Shown here piece by piece: positions 37,189-47,805 of a stretch of DNA of 64,000 bases. The notes beneath the pieces are model-generated. The model did not search any database and was not told the origin of the DNA. It saw nothing but the letters and a program-made list of their open reading frames with translations. A program made the position numbers and the translations under genes. Position 1 is the stretch's first letter. The number at the start of each line of letters is the position of its first letter. The DNA is from Oidiodendron maius Zn (lineage: Eukaryota > Ascomycota > Leotiomycetes > Myxotrichaceae): contig KN832875.1 of assembly GCA_000827325.1 (NCBI GenBank), forward strand, positions 682,001-746,000. The letters run 5' to 3'.

Positions 37189-37799
37189 CTATAACTTCTC
37201 CTTATCAGCTACCCTCTCAAGTTCCCGGCCCAATTCCACTCGCAACCTCTTCGCCAGCTCCGCGGCCTCGTCCTCATCCAGATCCGATCTTTGACCCCGA
37301 CCGAACATGGTGAAGGATCGATTGCGCAGCTCCGGCGTCAGCGCGGGGCGCGGGATGATGTGGAAGTGCACATGCGGGACTACTTGTGCTGCGGCGGCAC
37401 CTATGACGAGAAAACATTAGCAGGATATTCTAAACCTACGGCTCTTTGCTTCCAAGGGGAGTTGTAGATACCATTATTCTGCACAATATTCCAATCATAC
37501 ACACCCGTCACGTTTGCTAGCACGCGGCTCAGGCGTGGCAGCCACAGCCCCAGCTCTCTCGATTCGTCCTCACCTACCTCGGAGATCTTCTCGCGGTGAG
37601 CGCGAGTAGTGACCAGCAGATGGCCCGGCGCCAGGGGCATAATGTCCAGGAAGGCAAGACATAGCGGAGAGCTGAGCACGACGAAGGCTGGCGGGGAGAG
37701 GAGCTCGTGGTCTGGGTTTGGTGAGGGGGAGGGCGGGTACGTCGTGCCGATGGCGCAGAAGGGGCAGCCTGGGAGGGATGGCTGCTGCTGATCTGCCAT
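37189..37799 (-). CDS. HIT-domain nucleotide hydrolase
   Basis: Histidine-triad protein, probably hydrolysing nucleoside phosphoramidates or related dinucleotides. Exons 37799-37472 and 37400-37189, intron 71 nt (GTATCT...GCTAATG...CATAG); 179 aa. N-terminal CPFC zinc-type motif (GCPFCAIGT), LAFLDIMPLAPGHLLVTTRA, DWNIVQNNGAAAAQVVPHVH across the junction, and the triad HVHFHIIPRP. The C-terminal basic/acidic helix is lineage specific. The gene is complete; which HIT branch is not clear. Confidence 0.92.
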
Positions 37800-39149
37800 G
37801 GCGGGCTGGTGAGGTTACTGCTGCCGGGAGAGGAGGAGGCGGAGAGTGTTTTACGAGGGAGAGTCTAGGTTTCAGTGATTGCAGTGATAAAGGGGACCCA
37901 AGGAGCTTTAGCGAGCCGAGGGAGTTTGATATGCCTTATCAAGCTTTGCGAGGCCTACCCTTTTTACAACTTCTCGGAGGGTATACACTATTTTCACTGC
38001 TATGGTACTCTCGAGATTGGATTTATGATCATGATTAGTTATGAGAATCCAGGGAGAGATGCAAAAAATGCTAGGACATATACTGTGCAGTCTTCTACAG
38101 CCTCACCTCTACCCAGACCGAATTGAGATACCACTCCTTTAGCTGGGGTACAACTCGAAGTCAGAAATAGAGATCTCTCACTGGTGGTAGACAATACAAT
38201 GGAAGAAATCGAGCATTTGGATCTCTATAAATCTTTTGGTCTTGCGAACAAGGTCTTGTGTCCAATTCCTTAAGTAGCACTAACCTGGCCATTGTGAACT
38301 GGGATTTATCTGGCTAATCTCTTCCCAATTCATATCTTACCATGAACATCTAATAGGGGTTTGAACCCTATCAAGGTAGATCAGGGACCATGGGAAACCG
38401 ATGTTGCATGAATTGCCTAAGACATGGCTATTGCGAGGAGTAAAAGGCTGAAGACAAGGTAAGAGCATCTGTGGAATCCCAGCACCAACGCCGCCTGCAG
38501 CTTCCCCTGGATCTCAGTTCTCATCGGTAGTGGAACGTAAGGACAGCATTCTACTGTATACGCCAGGATATACGACGTCTGGAATTAATAGCCATCCTGC
38601 GCCAAGAGGATGGAATTCCACGGACATTGACTCAACCAGAGGGAAAACTTCGACCCGTCATGCGGTGGGCTGACAATAACAATTTGCAGGATTGGGGCTG
38701 GATTAGAAATGGAAGCTCTCGGGTCCCGAACATCTACCCGATGAAGTAATCCCCGAGCCTGAGTGCCGAGTTGTCGTATTGCGGCCTTTGGGAGGTGTAT
38801 TTATTGCCAGCCGCTGTCCCGCGCATTTTGGTTGCGGGGTGACGCAACGGTGGAAAATACCCCGCCATTGAAGAATCTCAGCAGTCGAAAGAAAACATCT
38901 GAGAATTTATCGGCGGCCAGTTAGCATCCAATTTATTTCTGGTGGCCAAGATCTAGGCCTTTTATTCTCTTATGACTAGGTTATTACCCTCCTCGTATTT
39001 CCATATAAATCGCCAAGTGGTCCGATCCTGCCGGGACATCAGAAGTCTGTTACCCAGAGCTGTGGAACTCGGTAACAGTCCAACTTATTCATCAACAAAG
39101 CCTTTCTACTCTCTATCATTCTGTAAATATCTTCAAATACCTTTTGACA
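37800..39149. other. 1.35-kb gene-free divergent region
   Basis: Head-to-head spacer of the HIT and cyanamide hydratase genes, AT-rich in 37990-38350. A near-perfect hairpin, ataggg-loop-ccctat, lies at 38353-38371. No gene found. Confidence 0.5.
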
Positions 39150-39878
39150 ATGAGCAACCCTGCTATCGAGAAGTACGGCTGGACCGCCGTGCCCCGCAAG
39201 GTGTCTGACTTGCTCCAACAGTCCCAGGCCAGCAGTCCCGCGCCGCCCGTTGCCGTCTCCTCGATCCCCCTCCCCTCATCACCTCTTTCCACAGCCGTGC
39301 ATGACTACGCCCAGCGCGAGCTGCCTGTCGAGACCTTTAACCACAGCATGCGCGTGTTCTACTATGGCATCACTATCCTGCGCCACGCTTTTCCCTCATG
39401 GATGTCTGATTCCCTCATTGAGACGTACTTTCTCTCTTGCATGCTCCACGATATCGGGACCACTGATAAGAACATCCAAGCCACGCTCCTCTCCTTTGAA
39501 TTTTACGGCGGCATGCTCTCACTCGACCTCCTGCGCTCGCTAGGCGCGCCGACAGAGCAAGCGGAGAACGTGGCCGAGACGATCATTCGGCACCAGGATC
39601 TGGGCGACGTGGGCACGCACACGCGCGTCAGTGCGCTCGTTCAGCTTGCCACAATCTTCGATAATATGGGTGGCCAACCGCAGTTGGTGAGCGAGAGGAC
39701 GATCGAAAGCGTGACGCAAGCGTACCCTAGGAAGAAATGGAGTTCGTGCTTCGCGGCCACGATTCGCAGGGAGAATGGCCTAAAGCCGTGGGCGCATACG
39801 ACAGCGCTGGGGGAGAGGGCGTTCCCTGAGGGGGTGGAGGCGAATGCGTTGATGGCGCCGTATGATAATCTAGAGTGA
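39150..39878 (+). CDS. cyanamide hydratase (HD domain)
   Basis: HD-superfamily metal hydrolase of the fungal cyanamide hydratase/urea hydro-lyase family, which hydrates cyanamide to urea. Intronless, 242 aa. Starts MSNPAIEKYGWTAVPRKVSD. HD signature: FNHSMRVFYYGITILRHAF and CMLHDIGTTDKN with the HD pair, then ETIIRHQDLGDVGTHTRVSA and LVQLATIFDNMGG supplying further ligands. Ends APYDNLE. High GC at third positions compared with the flanking AT-rich DNA. The physiological substrate in fungi is unknown. Confidence 0.93.
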   Translation: MSNPAIEKYGWTAVPRKVSDLLQQSQASSPAPPVAVSSIPLPSSPLSTAVHDYAQRELPVETFNHSMRVFYYGITILRHAFPSWMSDSLIETYFLSCMLHDIGTTDKNIQATLLSFEFYGGMLSLDLLRSLGAPTEQAENVAETIIRHQDLGDVGTHTRVSALVQLATIFDNMGGQPQLVSERTIESVTQAYPRKKWSSCFAATIRRENGLKPWAHTTALGERAFPEGVEANALMAPYDNLE

Positions 39879-40244
39879 GTGAAGTTTTGCAGTCTTATGA
39901 GAAGATATTTAACGACCTGATACATGGAATGGAAAAGGGGCTTGGGCGTATTTGAAAAGTCCCATGTAGTGTAATTCAATAGCTTAATTAACGAATACCA
40001 GTGGTATTATAACAGAAAATAACTCTTTAAGAAGAAACGCCAAGCATACCCCTGAAAATCTGACAGCACTGCAGAAAAGACATATGAAAGACTCAAAGCA
40101 AGATGGGCGTAAATCGGATCCTCATGAATCTCATCAAGAAATAGGAGAGCGGAAGAACGTGAGAGAGATATCAAAAGTGAGCGACCACGTATGCATGTAT
40201 AATTCAATAGCAAGTCCAAAACAGGAAGAAAAAAACCCCCTATA
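39879..40244. other. convergent 3' spacer
   Basis: Tail-to-tail spacer of the cyanamide hydratase and LIM genes. AT-rich, no gene seen. Confidence 0.5.
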
Positions 40245-42792
40245 TCATGCTTTCAACTCCATCTCCATGCATGTCGTACACGTCACTGTAGTCTCACCGC
40301 CGACCTGCTTTGGAAAGAACGAGCCATCTGGAAAATCCCCTTTACACTTCACACACCGGAAGCACTTGTCGTGCCACTCCCCACCCAGGGCCTGGACGAC
40401 CATGCCTATGACAGGGAGTCGGCACTTCATGCACTTCGGGGCGCGCCGCTCCGTGCGCTTCGTCTGGCAGTTGATACACCAGGCGTACCCATCCTTCTCA
40501 ATATGGCTCATGCCCTCCTCAAAAGGGTCGCCGCACTCCGCGCAGAAGAAGTGGCCGAAGTGCCAGTGTTCGCCGAGGGCAATGGTGTGCTCACCCAGGA
40601 TAGGCGTCTTGCAGTGCTTGCACTTGGGCGCGTAGAGCTCGTGCCAGTCGAGATGGCAGAAGTAGCGTTGGCGTGAATCGCCATCGTCTGCTTCCATTTG
40701 ACCCTCTATCTCAGGGATGGGCTCGCCTTGCGCACGTCGCTTGATTCGGTCGAGGCGTTGATTTCGCATTTCAGACGGTTCTTCGAAAACTTCAAGTGCT
40801 TCCAGACCAGTCCCACAGGTAAAACAGATGAAGCAGCCTGGATGGAACTTCTCGGTGGCTCCTCGAAGTCCTACGACGCGCCCTTCAATTGGTAATTGAC
40901 ATTGGTGACAAGTAGCAGTTGCTCTTCTTCCTGCCAAGGACCAATGACTGGAAGGATTCGGAGCCGTCGCATAGGGGCGTGGAGGTGGTCGGCGAGTGGT
41001 TGTTTTGGGGTCTGGGAGAGGTCTCTTGGAATCCGGGTTGCCGTTACTAGGCTCGATGTTGATGGTTGGGACAGCAGGCGCAGAAACCGCTATCGTCGGA
41101 ACGTCAGGAAAGTTGATTGTAGGGATGGAAGGAGAAGAGTCTGGAAGATTTATTGTAGGAATAGATATAGCCGGAACGGAGTTTACTTGGACGGAGGGGG
41201 TATCAGGAAGGTGAATGGTCGGTAGAGGGGCTGGGACATCCTTCGAATCTGATCGAGCAGGTAGGTTCCTCCTCTGACTATTGGAAGGGCCATCTCTTGA
41301 TTGAGCTCGTACTTCTGGCTTCACATCAGCCTGTTTTGGCTTCCAATTGGTATCAAAGCTTACGATTGGGCGACCTGGTCTGTCACTGACAGCTGTAGGG
41401 GTCGGTAGCTTAGGGCTGCGATCTTTCAGGCGCATGCTAGTAGCCTGCCGGATCTCATCGCTTCTAATCTCCAGACCATTCTTAGTAGGTGTGTCTGGGC
41501 GTTGTACATCTGTCGTCTGCACAATTGGGGTCGGGTTTGCCATATAGGCAGGATTTCTTGACTGCGTTGGTGGGTTGCGGTGGATCTCGGTAGTGGAGAA
41601 TTTCTTCACTTTCTCTAAGGGGGCGCTGTTTATCTGCGCAGTATCTTGAGCAAACTGGACGCGATTGAGAGGGTTCCGGGGTTTGATGCGCAATGGAGCT
41701 GGCATATCTTGGGACTTGCGACGCTCACTTCCCTCCGCAAGTTCCTGGTCTGGCTCTTCCCAGATTTGCTCGCCTGTAAAGGAGCCAACGAGCTCTCCAC
41801 TGATGTTTCTCTTCCCGCTAGCTCTGCGCGCGACACCCTGAGGCCTGCTTGAATTGCTAATATCACCATAAGTCTTCTGCATCGAGGAAGTGACAGTAAT
41901 GTCCCGGGTCGAGTCTATTGACTCTCGGCCCTGAGAATCTTGAATCTCGTTTCGACCCACCCAGGAGTAGCCAGATGAGCCACTCGACACCCGGCTGCGC
42001 TTAGAATGCATCTCCTCGCTGCTGCTCGAGCTCCCTGAAAAGGATCTCGGAATATCTCGGGCCAGCCCTGTAGGGCCTTCAATTCCACCATAACGGCCGA
42101 TGCTGCGAGTCCTCGCATGCTGATAACTATTCTTTCTCAAGTGTTCTCTGTATCTGTAGGGCGCACCAGGCTGTGCTGCGGCTTCAGGGTGCTGATGTTG
42201 CCAGACCAATTCAGAAGCTTCATTTTGCGCTGCCACATGAATCCTCATCTCCTCATCGTCTGTCTTTCCCAGAGACATGTCTTCCATGGCCTCCCGTAGA
42301 GACACCGCCTCCTCCTTCTCCATCCATCGCTGGCCTCTCTCGAAGTATGTGGCAGTGGGAACGACATCAGAAGGCTTCAAAGGAACGATAGGTGGCTCTG
42401 GTTGCCGTACGAGTTGTCGGCCTGTTCCTGAGTTTGCCGAGGAGCAGGTGGAGACAGCCGACTGGGCTCTGCGATGTGACAGAGAACTGACAGAACGCGG
42501 GTCTGGCTCTGTTGGCGATGCAACCATCGGTTCTTTTTGCCCAGCCGATGGTGGCTCCATATCCGAGCTGCCTCGGGCAGCTATAGGTTGTGGCCTTGCT
42601 CCGCTTGGACGGGCGACGCGGTTGTTCCGCAGGTGTGCCAGATATTCAGCTTAAGAAAGTCAGTGTGACTGATGATTGCAGCCAGCCGGCAATTCGGAAG
42701 GGAGGTAACTCACCAAACTGTTCGTTCGACATGTACACCGGCCCCGGGGGGGTGACCTTGCGAGTCCGATCCTTGGACCTGCCTCGAAGCAT
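40245..42792 (-). CDS. LIM-domain protein, paxillin-like
   Basis: Exons 42792-42714 and 42649-40245; intron 64 nt (GTGAGT...CACTGAC...CTTAAG); 827 aa. Starts MLRGRSKDRTRKVTPPGPVY then MSNEQFAEYLAHLRNNR across the junction. A long, Ser/Pro-rich, presumably disordered middle of some 550 residues contains short repeated blocks (VPTINIEPSN; PTINLPDSSPSIPTINFPDV). Three LIM zinc modules form the C-terminal fifth: CHQCQLPIEGRVVGL, CKHCKTPILGEHTIALGEHW and CMKCRLPVIGMVVQALGGEW; the last closes with CTTCMEMELKA. Architecture fits the fungal Pxl1/paxillin-like group that acts at cell tips and the septum; Rho-GAP Lrg1 types are excluded because no GAP domain is present. Confidence 0.85.
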
Positions 42793-43754
42793 CGTGAAGG
42801 GGGGCTGACTATGAGTCGCAGATTATTCAGTTTTTTGCGTCAGGGGTAAGGCGGAGTTGACCTGAATGGCTCTTCTTTTATCAGTAGGAGAAAGGGAGCG
42901 GGAGACAAAGATTATTTTTATCTGCAAAGGCGATTAAATGGCGATGTCAATAGAAAACATTCAGGAAGTAAACATGAAGTAGAAAGCGGGTCAATATTTG
43001 GTCTGGTCGCCGTTTGCGCTGCTGGGCCATCTCGCAATTATTAGCGGAAGTCAATAACTCTGCACGTGAGCGCGTTGGCCCAGCAACTAACTTTATTGAT
43101 GGCCCATGCCAAAGTGAGACATGAGTATCTCGTGCACTTTAAACCTCATCGCGAAGCTGGACGACATGTTGTCCTTGTCCTGCTGGGTATACACATTCGT
43201 ATATCCTCGCAGACCGCCCCTTTGTCGAACTGGACATCTATAAACATGCCGAGGTAGTATGCCATGGATTTCTATTCGTCTTCAGCAAGTCAAACTGCGG
43301 GACTGGTCAGAGCCTCAACTTTCTTCCTCATCGGCTCATTCTTTGTCAGGCCGAATGACGGCTCCCTTGAAAATTTGGCATCCTGGCCTCCAAGCGAATC
43401 CTGAACGTACGATGATGCCCTCGCCAGGGCACAAAGGTAAACCCCATTTTATTCTGTTAGGCAAGTGAAGAGTGGGATTCCTATCCGCCGTCTTTTATTC
43501 CCGTGCCGTCACCCGCGAGAGGACTCCACACACCCTGCTGAGCACGGAGGAAAGTTTGCTCTGATTTCTCAGCTTCTGACTCCCGTCGTCTTATTTTTTT
43601 GCATATAATAACATGAGATACCTCCTGTTCGTTGCGAGTTGTGCGCATGTCTCATTCCTCTGATCTGGGTTACCCGTGCCTCCCGCCGCTACTGTATCAT
43701 TGCGCAGCCGGGTCTATTGTACCCCGCATTTACTGAACCCCATCTACCGTGGTC
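42793..43754. other. divergent promoter region LIM / MFS transporter
   Basis: 960 bp head-to-head spacer. Short ORFs only; nothing further recognised. Confidence 0.45.
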
Positions 43755-45353
43755 ATGAACCCCGAGACATTAGAGGAGGATAAGGAGAAAGTTTACGAAG
43801 CAGGCGAAATTGTAGCGGGCGCCAATGCCTCGTCTGATCCGGAAAAGAGCGAGGAGATAGACGGCCGTGGCTTCACCCCAGGAGCAGACGCGAAACCAGT
43901 CGATGTCCCACCAGATGGAGGATATGGCTGGGTCTGTGTCGGCTGTTGTTTCCTCATGAATGCCCACACGTGGGGAGTCAACAGTGTGAGCTCCTTTTCT
44001 GTCACCTTTTGTTTATAGGCAGTACTGACACCAAACAGTCATATGGGGTGTTCCTTAGCCATTATCTCTCTGTAAACATGTTCCCCGGAGCAGGGTCTCT
44101 CGAGTTTGCCTTTGTTGGTGGTCTCTCCATCAGTATGGCCTTGCTCATCTCTCCCGTGGCGACCACCTGCGTGCGCGTGTTCGGGACGCAGGCGGCTCTC
44201 AGCTTCGGTATCCTCCTCGAGACCGCCGGCCTGCTCGGGGCGTCATTTGCTAGTGAAATCTGGCACCTCTTCCTTTCCCAGGGCGTCGCGTTTGGCCTGG
44301 GGATGGGCTTCATATTCGTGGCCAGCGTTGGCATCATCCCTCAGTGGTTCTCCAAGAAGAGGTCGTTTGCGAACAGCATCGGCGCCTCCGGGAGTGGCAT
44401 TGGTGGCCTGATCTACTCGCTCGCGACAGATGCTATGATCCAGCATGTTGGTCTGGGCTGGGCGTTCCGGATCCTGGCGATCATCTCCTGCGTAGTTAAT
44501 GTGGTTTGCACTATCCTAGTGCGGGACCGCAACAAGGCGGTGGGTGCGGTGCAGATGGCGTTTGACGTACGCCTATTCAAGCGGGGAGAGTTCATGCTAG
44601 TCTTGATGTGGGGATTCTTTTCCATGTTAGGCTATGTCGTGCTCCTCTTCTCGATGCCTAATTATGCCAAGAGCATCGGCTTGACTGCTCAGCAAGGATC
44701 GGTAGTTGGAGCCATGCTGAACTTGGGCCAAGGTATATCTGATGAATATTTCTGTAAGCTCTGCTGACTCAATGACAATAGGTGTGGGACGGCCGTTTGT
44801 TGGCTACTTCAGCGACGCAGCTGGTCGGATCAACATGGCCGGGTTCTGCACCTTCCTGGCCGGCCTCTTCTGCCTAGTGATCTGGATCTTTGCAAAAAGC
44901 TACGGTGTGTTGATTTTTCTTGCTTTGATAGTTGGCAGTGTAGCTGGAACATTCTGGACCACCATCGGCCCCGTGGGAGCGGAGGTCGTGGGTCTCCAAA
45001 TTCTTCCCTCGGCGCTGTCCATCACTTGGCTGTGGCTGGTGCTACCGTGCACGTTTGCAGAGCCAATTGGACTGGAGCTGCGCTCGATGTCGGGGGACAT
45101 CTACAAACACGCGCAGATCTTCACAGGCTTCATGTATATTGCGGCGTCATTGTGCATGTGGTTCCTGCGTGCGTGGAAGATCCGAGAGCTGGAGAGGCTG
45201 GCGAAGACGAAGGAGGAGCGTGAGAGGGGGATAAGGAATGACGATGCCGTACTTGGAGACAGACATGAGTTATCGAAGCACGTGAGTATGACTGCGAGTG
45301 TGATGAGTAAGGCTCAGGCCGTTAAGGGGCTGTGGTCATGGCAGCGTGTTTGA
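43755..45353 (+). CDS. MFS monocarboxylate-type transporter
   Basis: Twelve-helix major-facilitator permease of the monocarboxylate transporter (MCT/SLC16-like) family. Exons 43755-43985, 44039-44732 and 44782-45353; introns 53 and 49 nt; 498 aa. A 55-residue acidic cytosolic N terminus precedes the MCT signature PPDGGYGWVCVGCCF. Junction 1 gives VNSSYGVFLSHYL. GMGFIFVASVGIIPQWFSKK followed by RSFANSIGASGSGIGGLIYS corresponds to the loop between helices 4 and 5. Junction 2 gives LNLGQGVGRPFVGYFSDAAG at the start of the second half. Substrate (lactate, pyruvate, nicotinate or another acid) cannot be read from sequence. Confidence 0.92.
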
Positions 45354-45622
45354 TATGCAAATGAAAAGCGTTGTTTTACAGAAAAATTCATGACCATAGG
45401 ATTCAGTTGTATATAACAGTAACAACTGGAAACCTCGTGTCTTTGATGTCCGTTTCGTCCATAATAATCATAGTCATACCGAAGCCCCATGCTCAGCCAT
45501 AGATATTACCCCTGAAACGCCATGATGAATATGCATACCTCCCCTCATCTTCATTTCCCTATCACTTCCCCCAATCTCTCCGCACTATCCCTTCTCCACA
45601 TGCGTCATATATCAACCTCTCT

Positions 45623-46480
45623 CTACATCATCCCAACAACCCCCAACCCAACTCCCGCCACAACTCCCATCCCCATTCCCCCAATAAACCCAGTCTCCCT
45701 GGCCCTCTGCCTTCCCACTCCCCTCGCACCATTCTCACTCGTCCTGGTCTCCACAACAAAGAACCCATCAACCCCATCCCCTCCCGTCGTTGTCGCCGCC
45801 GCTCCACTTCCCCAAGTACTACACCCCCCACTGACACCCGTACACCCTACACTGCTCAAACTAGAACACACACTCTCGGCCTCTCCCACAGGCACTCCTC
45901 CCCCATTCAACGATTGCCCGCTGACACTCTGCACCGGCGCAACGGTAACCCCTCCCCCTCCAGGAACTACAATCGTCACACCATACCCGCCCTGCAAATC
46001 CATCGTACATGCCTGGAAATTCTGCACGCACGCCATAGCGTACTGTGTACACTCTGCATTATCACTGAACGACGTCGGGGCGTACGGGAATGGGAAATAC
46101 GGATTCGACACCGTGCTTTCCGCAGGTAGAGACGTCACGGTCGGGGAGGAGGCGGAGATGATTCCCTTGCATTTCGATCCGATGGGACAGCAGGCGATAT
46201 TTTTGGCGTCGTCAAGTGCGCACACGGCGGAGGAGGAGCAGCATGCCGCGCCGTAGGCCGGGGAGAGGGCTGTGCAGGAGAGAAAGGTTGGGGGGCAGTT
46301 CCCGTCTCGGGGGGCGAGGATTGCGCGGGTGTCGAGGGGCGATGAGAGGTTTGCGGAGATTTCGTCGAGATGGGGTGCAGAGAATGGGAGGAGGGGTGGA
46401 GGGCGGATGGCGGATGTGAAGAGCGGGAGGAGAGAGAGGAGGTGGAGGAGAGGTGTTGGTGAGAGCGCCGTTCTCCCCAT
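45623..46480 (-). CDS. secreted cysteine-rich, probably GPI-anchored protein
   Basis: Intronless, 285 aa. Signal peptide MGRTALSPTPLLHLLSLLPL plus FTSA, a cysteine cluster (NCPPTFLSCTALSPAYGAAC followed by CSSSAVCALDDAKNIACC), a second cysteine group around ECTQYAMACVQNFQAC, a Gly/Ser-rich stretch, and a hydrophobic C terminus GFIGGMGMGVVAGVGLGVVG that could be a GPI signal or a single membrane helix. I have seen similar Pezizomycotina surface proteins but cannot name a function. It is not an obvious CFEM protein, since the eight-cysteine spacing does not fit. Confidence 0.72.
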   Translation of the reverse strand: MGRTALSPTPLLHLLSLLPLFTSAIRPPPLLPFSAPHLDEISANLSSPLDTRAILAPRDGNCPPTFLSCTALSPAYGAACCSSSAVCALDDAKNIACCPIGSKCKGIISASSPTVTSLPAESTVSNPYFPFPYAPTSFSDNAECTQYAMACVQNFQACTMDLQGGYGVTIVVPGGGGVTVAPVQSVSGQSLNGGGVPVGEAESVCSSLSSVGCTGVSGGCSTWGSGAAATTTGGDGVDGFFVVETRTSENGARGVGRQRARETGFIGGMGMGVVAGVGLGVVGMM

Positions 46481-47805
46481 ATCCCTGTCGCGCAGAGAAG
46501 TATATCTTATATCTTCCTGAATGAATTATCAATTCAACGTCTAAAATCCGTAAGTCGAAAGAGAAATATACCAACCTCCGACACCAGCTGTTGACTTTCC
46601 CTCAGTCCACTTCGCAATGGATTGCTGATTCTGTAATGTCTACTCCCTTCTAGAATAGTGATCTCCAAACCCACCAAAGATTAAATTATCCAAGAAATAT
46701 TCACAATTTCAAACCTCCATGCGCTGTGCGCTTTTTCACGAAATGTCGTCACTTGTTTGGGCAGAGATGCAGTCGCTGAGTTGGTCGGGCAACGGGCTGT
46801 GATGCCTTAAATCGGAGGCCACAACAAGGCCTCCAAAAATCTCCTGCAGAACTTGCCTCCTGCACTCCGATGGTTGCTTTTACCTACCAGTCTAATATAG
46901 CATTCATTAATTCATTCACAATTCACATTTGAAGCTCCAAGTAAAGCACGACTTTCTCTAAATGTTTTGCTGCCAAGGATTTTCTTGCTATGGTACAATG
47001 CAACAAGGTTTGCGTGAGTTTTGCGTTTCGTTCTTCTATGATTTGATTGGTTCGATGTAACAGCCTGATGCTCAGGAAAACATTCGCACTCGCCTGGCAT
47101 CATTCATTTTGTTCCCCCGTAGATATAACCAGAGATCTGGCGCACACAAAAGCCAAAGGATTGTGGCAGCGCAGGGTATTGGGTAAAAGGAGGCAGCAGC
47201 GTCAGCAATGCACGCAGACGAAACAGACGGAGGCAAGCAGATTTCGGTGTTGGCGCGTGCCGGGGGCCGCGCAGAAGAAGAGAAGAAACTGTCCTGTACT
47301 TTTTTGGTAAGATGCAAGCGAGAAGATGACGACCGAGGGCTATGCCGGACAAGAGATCAATAAAGTGACGGAGGTGTTGGAAGCAGCAACGAAACGAGAA
47401 ATGAGAAAAGATGCCATGTCCGTTGCTCTGAGATGTCGAGAATTGTCGTTCGTTTTGCGAGGGAGGAATACACGATGTGATGCCCGGCGGATATATCTCT
47501 CCGATCTACACTGAGCTCCTGTCGAACGCCGTGTTGTGGTGCGGGAACAATCAAAAAATTCGTAAATACAGTCAAACGTGAGAGGGCCTGAGCTGTCGTG
47601 TCCGCCTGCTGCGCAGCAAGGCGGATGTGGTTCGTTCGCCAGTACCCAACGGAGGAACCATCTGGTCCATAGATCGGGGTTATGTGAGAATGATTATGGT
47701 GTGAAAGGATGCAGTGTGGCGGCACTTAACCCACAGCAGCTGACGAGGAGATCCAAAATTCCGCACTTAAGAGGCCTGAGACAGGTGATTGTCCGCGATC
47801 TGACA
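46481..47805. other. 1.3-kb gene-free region
   Basis: Lies between the surface-protein start and the 3' end of the La-domain gene. Only short, mutually overlapping ORFs on both strands; no family signal and no repeats noticed. Confidence 0.5.

Noticed and set aside
38353-38371. Hairpin with GTTTGAA loop resembling a tRNA T-arm
   Set aside because: The loop phase is wrong for a tRNA and no cloverleaf surrounds it; probably a chance palindrome.
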